Source of the DNA: Armatimonadota bacterium
GTDB lineage: Bacteria; Armatimonadota; Fimbriimonadia; Fimbriimonadales; GBS-DC
Length of the DNA: 64,000 nucleotides
Assembly: GCA_013359125.1 (NCBI GenBank)
Contig: JABWCR010000007.1
Span: 32,777-96,776 of the forward strand
Direction: 5' to 3'
The translations under genes were made by a program, and so were the position numbers. A model generated the notes under the pieces. The model did not search any database. It saw only the letters and a program-made list of their open reading frames with translations, and had not been told where the DNA came from. Below are positions 1 through 8,628 of the stretch, piece after piece (the stretch's first letter is position 1; each line of letters opens with the position of its first letter).

Positions 1-163
1 CGCCCGCAGCCGCATACTCGTCATCGGACAATCCGGTCCCGACGCCCGCGCTTTGCTCAACGATGACTTTATGGCCGTCCTGCGTGAGCCGATGAACGCC
101 CGCCGGGGTCATCGCCACGCGATGTTCGTCCTTCTTCACTTCCTTGGGTACGCCGATGACCAT
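1..163 (-). CDS. ald: Alanine dehydrogenase, N-terminal part (runs off the left edge)
   Basis: Only the first 54 residues lie in the window; the rest is beyond position 1. The protein starts MVIGVPKEVKKDEHRVAMTP, which matches the N-terminal glycine/proline and ENRVA-like signature of alanine dehydrogenase, including the substrate-binding Arg15. It continues with HKVIVEQSAGVGTGLSD, also typical. The enzyme interconverts L-alanine and pyruvate with NAD in the cytoplasm. A Shine-Dalgarno AGGAGGG lies 7 nt before the ATG at 161-163, so the start is firm. The gene follows the MFS transporter gene in the same direction by about 10 bases, so the two may be co-transcribed, but the pairing gives no clear clue to the transporter substrate. 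Confidence 0.9.
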   Translation of the reverse strand, partial: MVIGVPKEVKKDEHRVAMTPAGVHRLTQDGHKVIVEQSAGVGTGLSDDEYAAAG

Positions 164-173
164 CCTTGCCCTC

Positions 174-1457
174 CTATTGCGGCTGAACGCGCATAGATTC
201 CGATTCTACCTGCTGTACGGGCGCCTCGTCGAGTTTGCGAAGCAGCGCAGCGCCGGCCAATACATAGATCGGAATGAAAGCAAAGACCGCCCGCCATCCC
301 AAGCCGGGAGAATATCGATTGAGGGCGTCGGCGACTGGGCCGGCGATCATTGGCGCTACCACTTGTGGCAAAGTCATCGAAATGTGCCAGATCGCCATGT
401 ATCGACCGGCTTCGTCTGCCTTGGGCACTAAGTTTGCGGCCAACGCCCAATCGACCGCGGCAAAGGCTCCCCACGCGATTCCGAAAAGAACGCCCAACAG
501 CATCACCGCGCGAAAATCGCTGACCAGCAGAAATGCTATCGCCGCTGCGCAGAGAAGACCGCTGCACATGAAGATAATACTCTTCTTGCTGTGGCGGTCC
601 GCGTTGCGCGCGACCATAAAGGTGCCGATCACGCCTGCGAAGGTTACAATCTCGAATAAAATGAACGCAGACTTAAGATAGCCGTCGCCAAGCCCGATTG
701 AATCGCGCAGGTAGAAGGTGATGAAGTAGACCGCTGTATAGAACCCCGCGTTGAAGAAGAACCGCGAGAGGGTCAGTAGCCGAAAGTTGGGCGCGTCTTT
801 CAGACGGATATCGAACACATGGCGCAGTTTCACCTTGGCATCCGCAGGATTTTTCGGACTCCAGGGCTTCTCCCGCAGCCCACAATGCGTCCAGAGCATC
901 GTGGATAGCAGCACGCCCCCATAAACCCATCCCACAAGCCTCATGCGCGCATCTGCAGACCAATGGGATAGCAGCATCGGCTCCTTGTCAAGGAGCGCGC
1001 CGACCAGCGCAAGCCCTAAGCCCGTTCCCAATAGCGTCATCGCCCCCATATAGCTCGACGCAAGCCCATGCCGATGAGGCGGCACGACATCGGGGATGAC
1101 CGCTTGATAGGGCCCGTTCGCCCAGTTTAGAAAGAACTGAATGGCCGCAAAACAGACCATCAGCTGCCAGAACGAGCCGCTGTAAGTAAAGAGAACGATG
1201 AACGGGATGCACCATATCACCCCATGAAAAATGAACGGCCGGCGTCGGCCCCACCGAGACTGGCAACGATCGCTGTAAGGCCCTGCGATCAGTTCGACAA
1301 CGGTGGAAAACAGCGCGCCGCCAGCCGCCAGCACGCCCAAATAGGCGCCATGAGATTCTTTGGGTATGAACTCGGCAACGCGCTCCTGCAAGACCAGCGT
1401 CAACATGCCCGCCCAAAAAAAGCTGACGCCGAACCAGAACACACTGATGGCGATCAT
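174..1457 (-). CDS. MFS transporter, SLC45/sugar-cation symporter-like
   Basis: A 427-residue integral membrane protein with about twelve hydrophobic segments, the size of a major facilitator. After the second helix it has the loop DRCQSRWGRRRPFI, the MFS motif-A type D-R-x5-GRRRP sequence seen in the SLC45/GPH-like branch, which exports or imports sugars with a cation. The central charged loop around residues 190-215 (LREKPWSPKNPADAKVKLR) separates the two six-helix halves. The ATG overlaps the prepilin peptidase stop in an ATGA junction, so it is translated with the pilus operon upstream and sits just before ald. The substrate cannot be told from sequence. Family assignment is secure, the sugar-like subgroup is inference. 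Confidence 0.85.
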   Translation of the reverse strand: MIAISVFWFGVSFFWAGMLTLVLQERVAEFIPKESHGAYLGVLAAGGALFSTVVELIAGPYSDRCQSRWGRRRPFIFHGVIWCIPFIVLFTYSGSFWQLMVCFAAIQFFLNWANGPYQAVIPDVVPPHRHGLASSYMGAMTLLGTGLGLALVGALLDKEPMLLSHWSADARMRLVGWVYGGVLLSTMLWTHCGLREKPWSPKNPADAKVKLRHVFDIRLKDAPNFRLLTLSRFFFNAGFYTAVYFITFYLRDSIGLGDGYLKSAFILFEIVTFAGVIGTFMVARNADRHSKKSIIFMCSGLLCAAAIAFLLVSDFRAVMLLGVLFGIAWGAFAAVDWALAANLVPKADEAGRYMAIWHISMTLPQVVAPMIAGPVADALNRYSPGLGWRAVFAFIPIYVLAGAALLRKLDEAPVQQVESESMRVQPQ

Positions 1458-2494
1458 GGCCCGCCCGTGATGTTATCCAGATAAGCCCGAACCAGCGAGG
1501 CTAAGGGGTTGGCAAAGATCAGCGTCAGGATCGCGCCCAAAGCCATGCTGGGGCCGAATGGAATGGCGCCAACTTGCGGCGGTTCGTCGTCCAGTTCTTC
1601 CGACTGTGTTGAGCCAAACGTCCGCTCCAGCCATTCGTCGATGCGTCTCTTGATGGCTCCCGGGAGAAACAGATAGAGCACATCGAGCCACAGCAGGTAG
1701 AGGATCGAAAAGAAGAAGAGGGAAGCGATCGATTCGGGAACGTAGGATTCAAGTTCTTCGCTCGTATCTATAGCCGGATGCAAGCGCGCATAGATCATCC
1801 CAACAACCCCAAAGACCAATCCGAGCATGACGGCCAAACCAAAGGAGACGACCGCCGCCGGCGCCATCAAACAGGCGCCGATCGCCCTGGCTAGCTTGAT
1901 GTCGCCGTGTCCCATCGCGTCCTTGCGAAACGCGATCCTCCCCAAGAGGCTGATGAATACAAAGATGCCGGCGCCGACTGTCGCCCCGATCAGCGCATTT
2001 GATAAACTTAGGCGCCCCGGTTCGGCCCAATCCCAAGGCGTGGCCAACCTGCTTGCAAATCCGGCGACAAGCAACCCTATGATCAGCGCAGCCGCGTTCA
2101 ACTCGTCCGGAATAATGAACCAGCGCAGATCGATCATCGAAAGCGCGAGCAGGCATGAGCAAAACGCCGACAGTCCCAAAAACGCAACCCAAGATTCTCC
2201 TTGCACCAAATGCAGATGCCAAAACCATGCCCAGATAGCCGCATTGACGATCTCTACCAACAAGTATCGAACGGGGATCGAGGCCCTGCAGTGCCGACAA
2301 CGGCCTTGCTGAACGAGATAACTCAGAATCGGGAAGAGATCGAGCGCGGTCAGTCGCGTTTTGCAGTTAGGGCAGTGCGACGGCGGATGGACGATGGAGA
2401 GCCCGGCCGGCAAGCGATAAATCAGTACATTGAGAAAACTGCCTATTGCCGCCCCGAAGGCGATGCCGAAGACAACGCTCCAGGGCGGCAGCAT
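1454..2494 (-). CDS. pilD: Prepilin peptidase / N-methyltransferase (type IV leader peptidase)
   Basis: A 346-residue polytopic membrane aspartic protease that cleaves type IV prepilin leaders and methylates the new N-terminus. The N-terminal domain has the two CxxC pairs CPNCKTRL and CRHCRAS (about residues 41-75) that bind zinc in the methyltransferase part. The catalytic aspartates sit in DLRWFIIPDELN and in the GHGDIKLARAIG motif (GxGDxKL), both intact. A hydrophilic insertion near residues 225-290 makes it longer than the usual 250-290. It is the last gene of pilB-pilT-pilC-pilD, 7 nt after pilC, and its stop overlaps the MFS start. Confidence in function is high. Confidence 0.95.
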   Translation of the reverse strand: MLPPWSVVFGIAFGAAIGSFLNVLIYRLPAGLSIVHPPSHCPNCKTRLTALDLFPILSYLVQQGRCRHCRASIPVRYLLVEIVNAAIWAWFWHLHLVQGESWVAFLGLSAFCSCLLALSMIDLRWFIIPDELNAAALIIGLLVAGFASRLATPWDWAEPGRLSLSNALIGATVGAGIFVFISLLGRIAFRKDAMGHGDIKLARAIGACLMAPAAVVSFGLAVMLGLVFGVVGMIYARLHPAIDTSEELESYVPESIASLFFFSILYLLWLDVLYLFLPGAIKRRIDEWLERTFGSTQSEELDDEPPQVGAIPFGPSMALGAILTLIFANPLASLVRAYLDNITGGP

Positions 2495-2501
2495 ATGCCG
2501 A

Positions 2502-3719
2502 TTATTGGGCTTGGCTCAGGTTGCTGATAACGCTGATCATTGGCAGGAACATCGCAATAACGATGAAACCGACCACGAAGCCCAAAAGTACGATCATCAA
2601 CGGTTCGATGGCTGCCGTCAAACTGGCCAATTGCGCCTCCACCTCGCCCTCGTAAAAGTCGGCAATCTTGGTCAGCATGTGGTCGAGCGAACCCGATTCC
2701 TCGCCGACGCTGACCATATGTACGACCATAGGCGGAAACTGCCGGCTTTTGGCCAACGGATCGGCGATGCGCTCTCCTTCGCGAATTCGCGCGCGGGATT
2801 CCATCACTGCTTCGGCAATGATCGAGTTGCCCACGACGCCCGCGACCGTTTCTAACGCTTGTAGGATCGGTACGCCCGAGACTAACAGCGTGCCCATGGT
2901 TCGGCTGAATCGCGCCATGACGATCTTGTGGTGCAAAGGGCCGAAAACGGGCATTTTCAGTTTCATACGGTCGACAGTGCGCCTGCCTACGCGAGTGCTG
3001 ACAAAAAGCCGGTAAGCGACTAGCAGCACCAGCAACGAGATGATCAGCACGTACCAACGATTGGCGACGAAAGCCGAAAGGTCGATCAAGAACTGGGTCA
3101 TGAACGGCATGTCCTTGACGCCCAGCTCCTTGAACAGGTCGGCAAACTGCGGCACCAGCCACGTTACCAGGAACGTAACGATGCCGATAGCCGCGATCAA
3201 AACCAAAGTTGGGTAGGTCAATGCCGACTTGATCTTGCGCCGCAGTTCTACGTCCTTCTCTAAGAAGTGCGCGATGCGCTGAAGCGATTCTTCTAACACG
3301 CCGCCGACCTCCCCCGCTCGGATCAGACCGATGATCAGCGGAGAGAACGCCTTCGGGTGTCGAGCCATCGATCGCGACAGGCTCTCGCCCGATTCGACGC
3401 GCGCCGACAGATCCATCAAGATCTTGCGCAAGCGAGAATCGCTCGTTTGCTGTTGCAGCACGTCCAAGCAGCGCACCAGCGAAACGCCTGCGTCGAGCAT
3501 TGTGGAGAATTGCCGCGAGAAGATCGAAAGGTTAGAGAGTTTGACCTTCCCATAGCCGCCAGAGGGCACGCGCTGGCCGCCCTTCTCCTGCGTCATTTCA
3601 AGGACGACAAAACCCTCTTCCTGTAACCGCTTCTTGAGTACTTCGCCGTTTTCCGCTTCGGCGCGTCCGCTACGGGTCGCGCCGCTTTCGTCTCGAATGG
3701 TGTACGCAAAGGTCGCCAT
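2502..3719 (-). CDS. pilC: Type IV pilus inner membrane platform protein PilC (GspF family)
   Basis: A 405-residue T2SF-family protein, the usual length for PilC. Two repeated cytoplasmic T2SF domains are visible, about residues 70-190 and 275-395, each beginning with the FSRQFSTMLDAGVSLVRCL / FSRTMGTLLVSGVPILQAL type helix and ending with a transmembrane hairpin. It anchors the assembly ATPase PilB and retraction ATPase PilT at the inner membrane. The start is preceded by GAGAGGATA. It lies between pilT and pilD in one operon on the minus strand. Confidence 0.95.
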   Translation of the reverse strand: MATFAYTIRDESGATRSGRAEAENGEVLKKRLQEEGFVVLEMTQEKGGQRVPSGGYGKVKLSNLSIFSRQFSTMLDAGVSLVRCLDVLQQQTSDSRLRKILMDLSARVESGESLSRSMARHPKAFSPLIIGLIRAGEVGGVLEESLQRIAHFLEKDVELRRKIKSALTYPTLVLIAAIGIVTFLVTWLVPQFADLFKELGVKDMPFMTQFLIDLSAFVANRWYVLIISLLVLLVAYRLFVSTRVGRRTVDRMKLKMPVFGPLHHKIVMARFSRTMGTLLVSGVPILQALETVAGVVGNSIIAEAVMESRARIREGERIADPLAKSRQFPPMVVHMVSVGEESGSLDHMLTKIADFYEGEVEAQLASLTAAIEPLMIVLLGFVVGFIVIAMFLPMISVISNLSQAQ

Positions 3720-3746
3720 TGCTTATCCTCTCTGAGCGTTCTCGCT

Positions 3747-4928
3747 CTATAGTCCGCCTGGTCGGCTAGAGCCGGGAGCGGTCGTGCCGGTGGAAGACGG
3801 CGCGAGCATCTTCTTCAACTCGTCCGTATTGATGGCGCGGGCCATGACTTCTTCGTAGGTAACGGTGCCGCGCATGTAAAGATCGCGCAGGCACATGTCC
3901 ATCGTCTGCATTCCAACGTTCGCGCTGGTCTGGATCATGGTGTGAATCTGGTGCGTTTTGTTCTCGCGAATCAGGTTTCTGACGGCGGGAGTGGCGGTCA
4001 TCACCTCGATGGCGGGCACTCGTCCGGGCTGTCCGGCTCTGGGCAACAGCTGCTGGCTGATAATGGCCTGCAAGTTGTTGGCCAGTTGGATTCGAATCTG
4101 TTCCTGTTGGCCGGGCGGGAAAACGTCCACCATTCGGTCGATCGATTCGGCGGCGTTGTTGGTGTGCAGAGTGGCCATGACTAAGTGGCCCGTTTCCGCG
4201 GCTGTGATCGCCAATTGTATGGTCTCAAGGTCTCGCATTTCGCCTACGAGGATGACGTCCGGATCCTCTCGAAGGGAAGAGCGGAGTGCGTTTGCGAACG
4301 ACTTGGTGTCTTGGCCCAGTTCGCGCTGGTTGATAATACTGAACTTGTGGGTGTGCAGGTACTCGATCGGGTCCTCGATCGTAATAATGTGCACCGAACG
4401 CTCCGTATTGATCTGGTTGATCATGGCGGCAAGCGAAGTCGATTTGCCGGAACCGGTCGGCCCGGTAACCAGGATCAGGCCTCGAGGCTTTCGGGTCAAA
4501 TCTTCCAAAATGCCTGGCAAGTGAAGTTCTCGAATGGTGGGGATCCGTTGCGGAATCAATCGAAACGCGGATGCGACCGCGCCCTTGTCTCGATAGACGT
4601 TGACGCGGAAACGAGAGACCTTGCCGAGAGCATACGACATGTCCAGTTCCATCGTCGATTCGAACCGCTGAATCTGCTCGTCCGTTAAAATGTCGTAAAC
4701 CAGACGCTGCGTTTCGGGCGCAGAAGCCTTCTCGTAGTTCAAGCGTATCAACTGCCCGTCCACTCGAATGATCGGCGCTTCGAACGGCACTAGGTGCAGG
4801 TCGGACGCGCCCTTTTCGGTTACGATGTAAAGCAGTTCGTCGATATGGATCTCTTCAAGGCGGCGCGCCTGTCCGGCTTGCTGTTGCGCCTCCTCGGTTG
4901 TCGTCTGTTGAGCGCCGGGCAGTCCCAT
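3747..4928 (-). CDS. pilT: Twitching motility ATPase PilT
   Basis: A 393-residue hexameric ATPase that powers pilus retraction. It has Walker A GPTGSGKST, Asp box, Walker B DPDVILVGEMRD and the His box HTNNAAESIDRMVD, with the PilT-type C-terminal AIRENK-like segment (LIRENKTHQI). The Gln/Gly-rich N-terminal 25 residues and Ser/Thr/Gly-rich C-terminal tail look disordered. I chose the ATG at 4926-4928 because AAGGAGGAG lies about 6 nt before it; a longer reading from a TTG at 4949 has no such site and begins 1 nt after the pilB stop. The retraction ATPase next to PilB and PilC implies a dynamic pilus rather than only a type II secretion pseudopilus. Confidence 0.95.
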   Translation of the reverse strand: MGLPGAQQTTTEEAQQQAGQARRLEEIHIDELLYIVTEKGASDLHLVPFEAPIIRVDGQLIRLNYEKASAPETQRLVYDILTDEQIQRFESTMELDMSYALGKVSRFRVNVYRDKGAVASAFRLIPQRIPTIRELHLPGILEDLTRKPRGLILVTGPTGSGKSTSLAAMINQINTERSVHIITIEDPIEYLHTHKFSIINQRELGQDTKSFANALRSSLREDPDVILVGEMRDLETIQLAITAAETGHLVMATLHTNNAAESIDRMVDVFPPGQQEQIRIQLANNLQAIISQQLLPRAGQPGRVPAIEVMTATPAVRNLIRENKTHQIHTMIQTSANVGMQTMDMCLRDLYMRGTVTYEEVMARAINTDELKKMLAPSSTGTTAPGSSRPGGL

Positions 4929-4950
4929 GGGCGTCTCCTCCTTGTGCAAT

Positions 4951-6711
4951 TTAGTAGAACCCGGCGGTAAAGACGACCCGCATCACTTCTTCGGGCGTCG
5001 TAACCCCTTCGAGCACTTTGACCAATCCGTCTTCTCTCAGCTCTTTCATCCCGTTCGCCTTTGAGGCTTCCTTGATGTCGGCCAAAGGCGCGCGCCGAAC
5101 GATCAGTTCGGCAATCTCGTTGTTGACGACCATCAGTTCGTAAATCCCAATTCGGCCTCGGAATCCCGTAAAGCGGCACTGGTCGCAACCCGCTCCGCGC
5201 CACAGTGTAACCGTGTCGCCCTGTTCCTTTGGATTGAATCCAAAGCGTCTAAGTTCCGCGCCTTGCGCCTGATACGGCTCTCGGCAGTTCGAGCAGATCT
5301 TTCGGGCTAGCCTCTGCGCCATGATTCCAATGACGGTCGCTGCGATCAGGTATGGCTCGACGCCCATGTCCACCATACGAAGGGTGGCTGACGGCGCATC
5401 GTTGGTGTGAAGCGTGGACAAGACTAAGTGTCCCGTCAGCGATGCTTCGATCGCGATCTCGGCCGTCTCCAGGTCGCGCATCTCGCCGACCATGATAATA
5501 TCGGGGTCTTGCCGCAAGAAGGCGCGGAGCGCGTTGGCAAAGGTCAATCCGGCCTTTCTGTTCACCTGGACCTGCGAGACGCCTGGAAGCTGATACTCGA
5601 TCGGGTCCTCGATCGTAAGGATGTTCTTTTCGACCGAGTTCAACTTGTTCAAAACGCTGTACTGGGTGGTGGTCTTGCCGCTTCCCGTCGGTCCGGTCGA
5701 TAGGCACATTCCGTTTGGCTGGATGACCAGTTCTTCCAATCGGGCTTGCGTGTCGGGCGTAAAGCCGAGCTTGTTCAACCCGAGCAGGACGCTCGTCTTA
5801 TCCAGAATACGCATAACGATCTTCTCGCCCGCAGGCGTTGGGATCGAGGATACGCGCAAATCGAAGTCTTTGTTCTGATACCGAATCGGTATGCGTCCGT
5901 CCTGCGGGATTCGCTTTTCTGCGATGTTCATCTCGGCCATGATCTTGAGGCGCGAGATGAGCGGCGGCTGGACGTACTTGGGCAAGGTGAGCACTTCGTG
6001 CAAAACGCCGTCGATTCGGTAGCGAACGCGAACGTTGCGATACGAGGGCTCGACGTGAATATCGCTGGCTCGCTCGTTGATCGCGTTCTGGATGATGGTG
6101 TTGGCCACCCGAATGATCGGGCCTTCTTCCGATTGTCGAACGGCATCGTCGTCATCGACGTCGGTATCGCCGCGCGCGCTGTAGGCCGCAATGTCGCCTT
6201 TCAGGGCGCTCATCATGTCCATGCCGCGAGCAACGTTGGCCGCGGGAGGCCCGCTCGAATCGCCGCTGTCCCCGCTGCCGGCGCCGTAGGTCTTGCGAAT
6301 TGCGTCCTCGATCGCGCCGGGAGACGCCATAGCCGGTATCACTTGGCATCGCGAGGCAAGGCGCACTTCGTCAATGGCCAAAACGTCTCGCGGGTCGGCC
6401 ATCGCTACCCATAGACGATCGCCTTCCTTGCGCACGGGCACGATGTTGTGATGGCGGGCGATGTTCTCCTTGACAATATTGGCGGCAGAGGGATCGACCT
6501 GCACGCGATCCAGATCGATGTAGGGAACGTTCAGTTCCGCAGCCTTGGCCTCGTACACGTGCGTCTCCGAGGCGAAGTTGTTGGCGACTATAACCTGCCC
6601 AAGGTCTTGATTCGTGCTCTGCTGTATCTTTATCGCTTCATCAAGCTGCTCTCGGGTGATATACCCCTTTTCGACCAGGTACTCCCCCATTGATTTTCGC
6701 AGCATGGCCAT
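4951..6711 (-). CDS. pilB: Type IV pilus assembly ATPase PilB (GspE family)
   Basis: A 586-residue extension ATPase. The N-terminal MshEN/GspE_N domain (about residues 1-150) starts with GEYLVEKGYITREQLDEA, the form that binds c-di-GMP in some homologues. The ATPase core has Walker A GPTGSGKTTT, Walker B DPDIIMVGEMRD, His box HTNDAPSATLRM, and the tetracysteine zinc site CSNC...CDQC near residues 480-515. A linker rich in Gly, Ser and Asp near residues 145-190 is probably flexible. It is the first gene of the pilB-pilT-pilC-pilD run, with GGAGAG before the start and a TATACT box about 40 nt upstream. Confidence 0.95.
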   Translation of the reverse strand: MAMLRKSMGEYLVEKGYITREQLDEAIKIQQSTNQDLGQVIVANNFASETHVYEAKAAELNVPYIDLDRVQVDPSAANIVKENIARHHNIVPVRKEGDRLWVAMADPRDVLAIDEVRLASRCQVIPAMASPGAIEDAIRKTYGAGSGDSGDSSGPPAANVARGMDMMSALKGDIAAYSARGDTDVDDDDAVRQSEEGPIIRVANTIIQNAINERASDIHVEPSYRNVRVRYRIDGVLHEVLTLPKYVQPPLISRLKIMAEMNIAEKRIPQDGRIPIRYQNKDFDLRVSSIPTPAGEKIVMRILDKTSVLLGLNKLGFTPDTQARLEELVIQPNGMCLSTGPTGSGKTTTQYSVLNKLNSVEKNILTIEDPIEYQLPGVSQVQVNRKAGLTFANALRAFLRQDPDIIMVGEMRDLETAEIAIEASLTGHLVLSTLHTNDAPSATLRMVDMGVEPYLIAATVIGIMAQRLARKICSNCREPYQAQGAELRRFGFNPKEQGDTVTLWRGAGCDQCRFTGFRGRIGIYELMVVNNEIAELIVRRAPLADIKEASKANGMKELREDGLVKVLEGVTTPEEVMRVVFTAGFY

Positions 6712-6751
6712 TCTTCACTCTCCGGCGCACCCTGGTGCCAAGATGCCGATT

Positions 6752-6757
6752 AGTATA
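6752..6757 (-). promoter_or_regulatory. -10 box for the pilB operon
   Basis: TATACT on the minus strand, about 40 nt before the pilB ATG. No convincing -35 is seen at the usual spacing. Placed from the sequence only. Confidence 0.45.
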
Positions 6758-6818
6758 ACACAGTTCGGCAAGCGCCGAGCCGTTCCTGTCGATTGTACGA
6801 AACATCGTCCGATATTGG

Positions 6819-6824
6819 TATACT
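6819..6824 (+). promoter_or_regulatory. -10 box for the STN-like protein gene
   Basis: TATACT whose expected start point falls on an ATG at 6832 that is in frame with the gene at 6871. This gives either a 39-nt leader that contains AGGAGG, or a leaderless start adding 13 residues (MRARVFLRDRRIS). The pilB promoter points away about 60 bases to the left. Confidence 0.45.
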
Positions 6825-6870
6825 ACGTTCAATGCGCGCCCGCGTGTTCCTGCGCGATAGGAGGATTTCG

Positions 6871-7665
6871 ATGACAAGAAACGCCGTATGGACAATTTTG
6901 GCATGTTTGGCCGTGATCTGCTCCCATGCCCAGCAGGGCGGTGCCCGGGGGAATCAGAACGACGGACGCACCGACGTTCGCGATGTGTTGGCACAGCTTG
7001 AAAAGAAGCACGAAGTTCCAGTCTGGTTCGACGCGACCGTAACGGGTCGAGTCAATCCGAAGGTCGAAGCCGAAGATTTAGAAGGCGCTCTAAACGAAGT
7101 AACCCGCCAAGTAGTCGGAATGACCTGGCGAAAAGTCTTCGTCCGAAAAGAACTGGGCGCCCAACCGGACAAGGCGAAGATTCTCGCTGCCGTCCGCAAC
7201 CTTTTGAGCATCGAGGCGAGCGGATTGATGGTATTGGACACCGCCAATAGCCGTGTGAACTCGTTCATCAAAGACTGGCCGGTCGATTCCGAGTTTGAAA
7301 AAGGCCTGGAGAAAATGGAGCCGGCCTACCGAGGCGAACCGATCTACGTTGTGGTCAATCCGCGCGCGGTTTCCGCATTGGCGGCCTCGATGGGGTCGGA
7401 AGGCGTGGATCGATACCTTTCCATGCAACAGAACATGCTCGACATGCTAGGGCAAATGACGCCCGAAGAGCGCCAGAAAGCCATGCGAGAGGGCATGAAC
7501 ATGTGGATGAACATGAATCCGGAGCTGCGCGGTCAAATGATGATGGAGGGCATGCGCATGGGCATGGACATGTGGGAAAAGATGCCCGAAAGCGAACGAC
7601 GCATGATGATGGAACAAGGCATGAGGATGTTCGAACAGTTTATGGGCAATCCTCGCCGACCGTAA
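6871..7665 (+). CDS. Secreted protein with STN-like domain and Met-rich C-terminus
   Basis: 264 residues with a signal peptide (MTRNAVWTILACLAVICSHA, cut about residue 20). Residues about 32-95 (DVRDVLAQLEKKHEVPVWFD then VTGRVN, then EDLEGALNEV) resemble the STN domain at the N-terminus of secretins and TonB receptors. The last 85 residues are extremely Met-rich (MREGMNMWMNMNPELR, MMMEGMRMGMDMW, MMMEQGMRMF) in degenerate repeats of about 20 residues. The Met clusters could bind copper or be amphipathic helices; this is inference. AGGAGG 6 nt before the ATG fixes the start. It is divergent from the pilus operon, so a role with the pilus secretin is possible but unproven. Confidence 0.75.
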   Translation: MTRNAVWTILACLAVICSHAQQGGARGNQNDGRTDVRDVLAQLEKKHEVPVWFDATVTGRVNPKVEAEDLEGALNEVTRQVVGMTWRKVFVRKELGAQPDKAKILAAVRNLLSIEASGLMVLDTANSRVNSFIKDWPVDSEFEKGLEKMEPAYRGEPIYVVVNPRAVSALAASMGSEGVDRYLSMQQNMLDMLGQMTPEERQKAMREGMNMWMNMNPELRGQMMMEGMRMGMDMWEKMPESERRMMMEQGMRMFEQFMGNPRRP

Positions 7666-7670
7666 TGTAT

Positions 7671-7699
7671 CGAAGGGCGGGCATTGCGCCCGCCCTTCG
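7671..7699. terminator. GC-rich hairpin between convergent genes
   Basis: A perfect 12-bp stem (CGAAGGGCGGGC with its complement) and a 5-nt loop, directly after the STN-like gene and before the end of the convergent PEP-CTERM gene. Followed only by a weak ATTTGT tract on the plus strand. Similar GGGCGGGC hairpins follow the gene ending at 63411, so this is probably the local terminator style, usable from both sides. Confidence 0.7.
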
Positions 7700-7710
7700 A
7701 TTTGTCTACT

Positions 7711-8484
7711 TCACCGTTCTCTCCTTCGCCCTAACAGCCCTAACCCCAGCATCAGCGCAATCATCGATGCCGGCTCGGGCGTTAAATAGGCGCCAGCAAC
7801 CTCGACCGTGCCCTGATCGTGCGGATAGGTAACCCAATTGGTGTTCAACAGACAGGTTCGAAGCGTAACGCCTTCTTGTCCGACTGGCGACAATCGAGTC
7901 GTCGAAATCACGACCTCCGTTCCATACGGAGTGTCTTCTCTGACCCGTAAGAGAAAGTGGCCGACGAACGTAGGCGGCACGTGTTGCATCCCGCCGGCGA
8001 ACCCGATCTTGAAACCGGCGCCGTGTCCGGTTGCAAGATCGAACGAACTGTCCCATGGACGCAAGCTGTTCGCATAGAGCGTGCCTGCAGCCGCCGTCAT
8101 GATGCGCAAGTTTGAGTAGTCGAAGTCCGGATGAACACGGGCGTTCATACGAGGGTCGATGCCGTATCGGTGAATCTCCAGATATTGCTCGTTGCTGTCG
8201 TCAGGCAGGCTATCGGCAAAGTCCATAAAGAAGTTGCCGATCGTCAACCGTCGGTCTGTGTTGCGAAAGTCCAGGTCGATTCCGAGCGTAACCCGAATGT
8301 ACTGTCCGGCATCCGCTACGAGAGAGGTGTTCGGGCTGGTCGGCGAATAGGGAGTCGGTTCGGTCAAAGGCGGGGGCTCGTCGTAGGGGCCGGACAAATC
8401 CAAAAAAATCCGGGCAACGCCCTGGCCCATGGAAGATGAGATCATGAGTACAACGAACAGCAGTACTGCGAGAATGCGATGCAT
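7711..8484 (-). CDS. PEP-CTERM sorting-domain protein, secreted
   Basis: 257 residues with a signal peptide (MHRILAVLLFVVLMISSSMG) and a C-terminal PEP-CTERM signal: PEPASMIAL, a short hydrophobic stretch and RRRER. Such proteins are cut and anchored by an exosortase in bacteria with exopolysaccharide; no exosortase is in this window. The body is beta-rich and unrecognised, with YEVHRYGID-like stretches and Asp/Asn-rich loops. I chose the ATG at 8482-8484 because AGGAGGT lies about 8 nt upstream; the longer reading to 8517 lacks a site. Ends at the shared hairpin at 7671-7699. Confidence 0.85.
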   Translation of the reverse strand: MHRILAVLLFVVLMISSSMGQGVARIFLDLSGPYDEPPPLTEPTPYSPTSPNTSLVADAGQYIRVTLGIDLDFRNTDRRLTIGNFFMDFADSLPDDSNEQYLEIHRYGIDPRMNARVHPDFDYSNLRIMTAAAGTLYANSLRPWDSSFDLATGHGAGFKIGFAGGMQHVPPTFVGHFLLRVREDTPYGTEVVISTTRLSPVGQEGVTLRTCLLNTNWVTYPHDQGTVEVAGAYLTPEPASMIALMLGLGLLGRRRER

Positions 8485-8565
8485 GATGAAACCTCCTATT
8501 GCATCTGAAAGATACATGTTAGTACTCAGATAAACCTCACAATGTTCCCGAGGTTTCCAAATGGC

Positions 8566-8595
8566 TTGCGTCTCAGGGTATCCTTGTGGTATACG
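8566..8595 (+). promoter_or_regulatory. Candidate promoter for the M20 peptidase gene
   Basis: TTGCGT at 8566-8571 and TATACG at 8590-8595 with an 18-bp spacer, about 34 nt before the ATG at 8629, whose leader holds AGGAGG. Confidence 0.4.
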
Positions 8596-8628
8596 GGCGT
8601 CTACCGAGCGCCAGGAGGCCGCAAATCA

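Noticed and set aside
2443..3162. 239-residue minus-strand frame inside pilC
   Set aside because: Same-strand out-of-frame shadow with Arg/Ala bias and no motifs.
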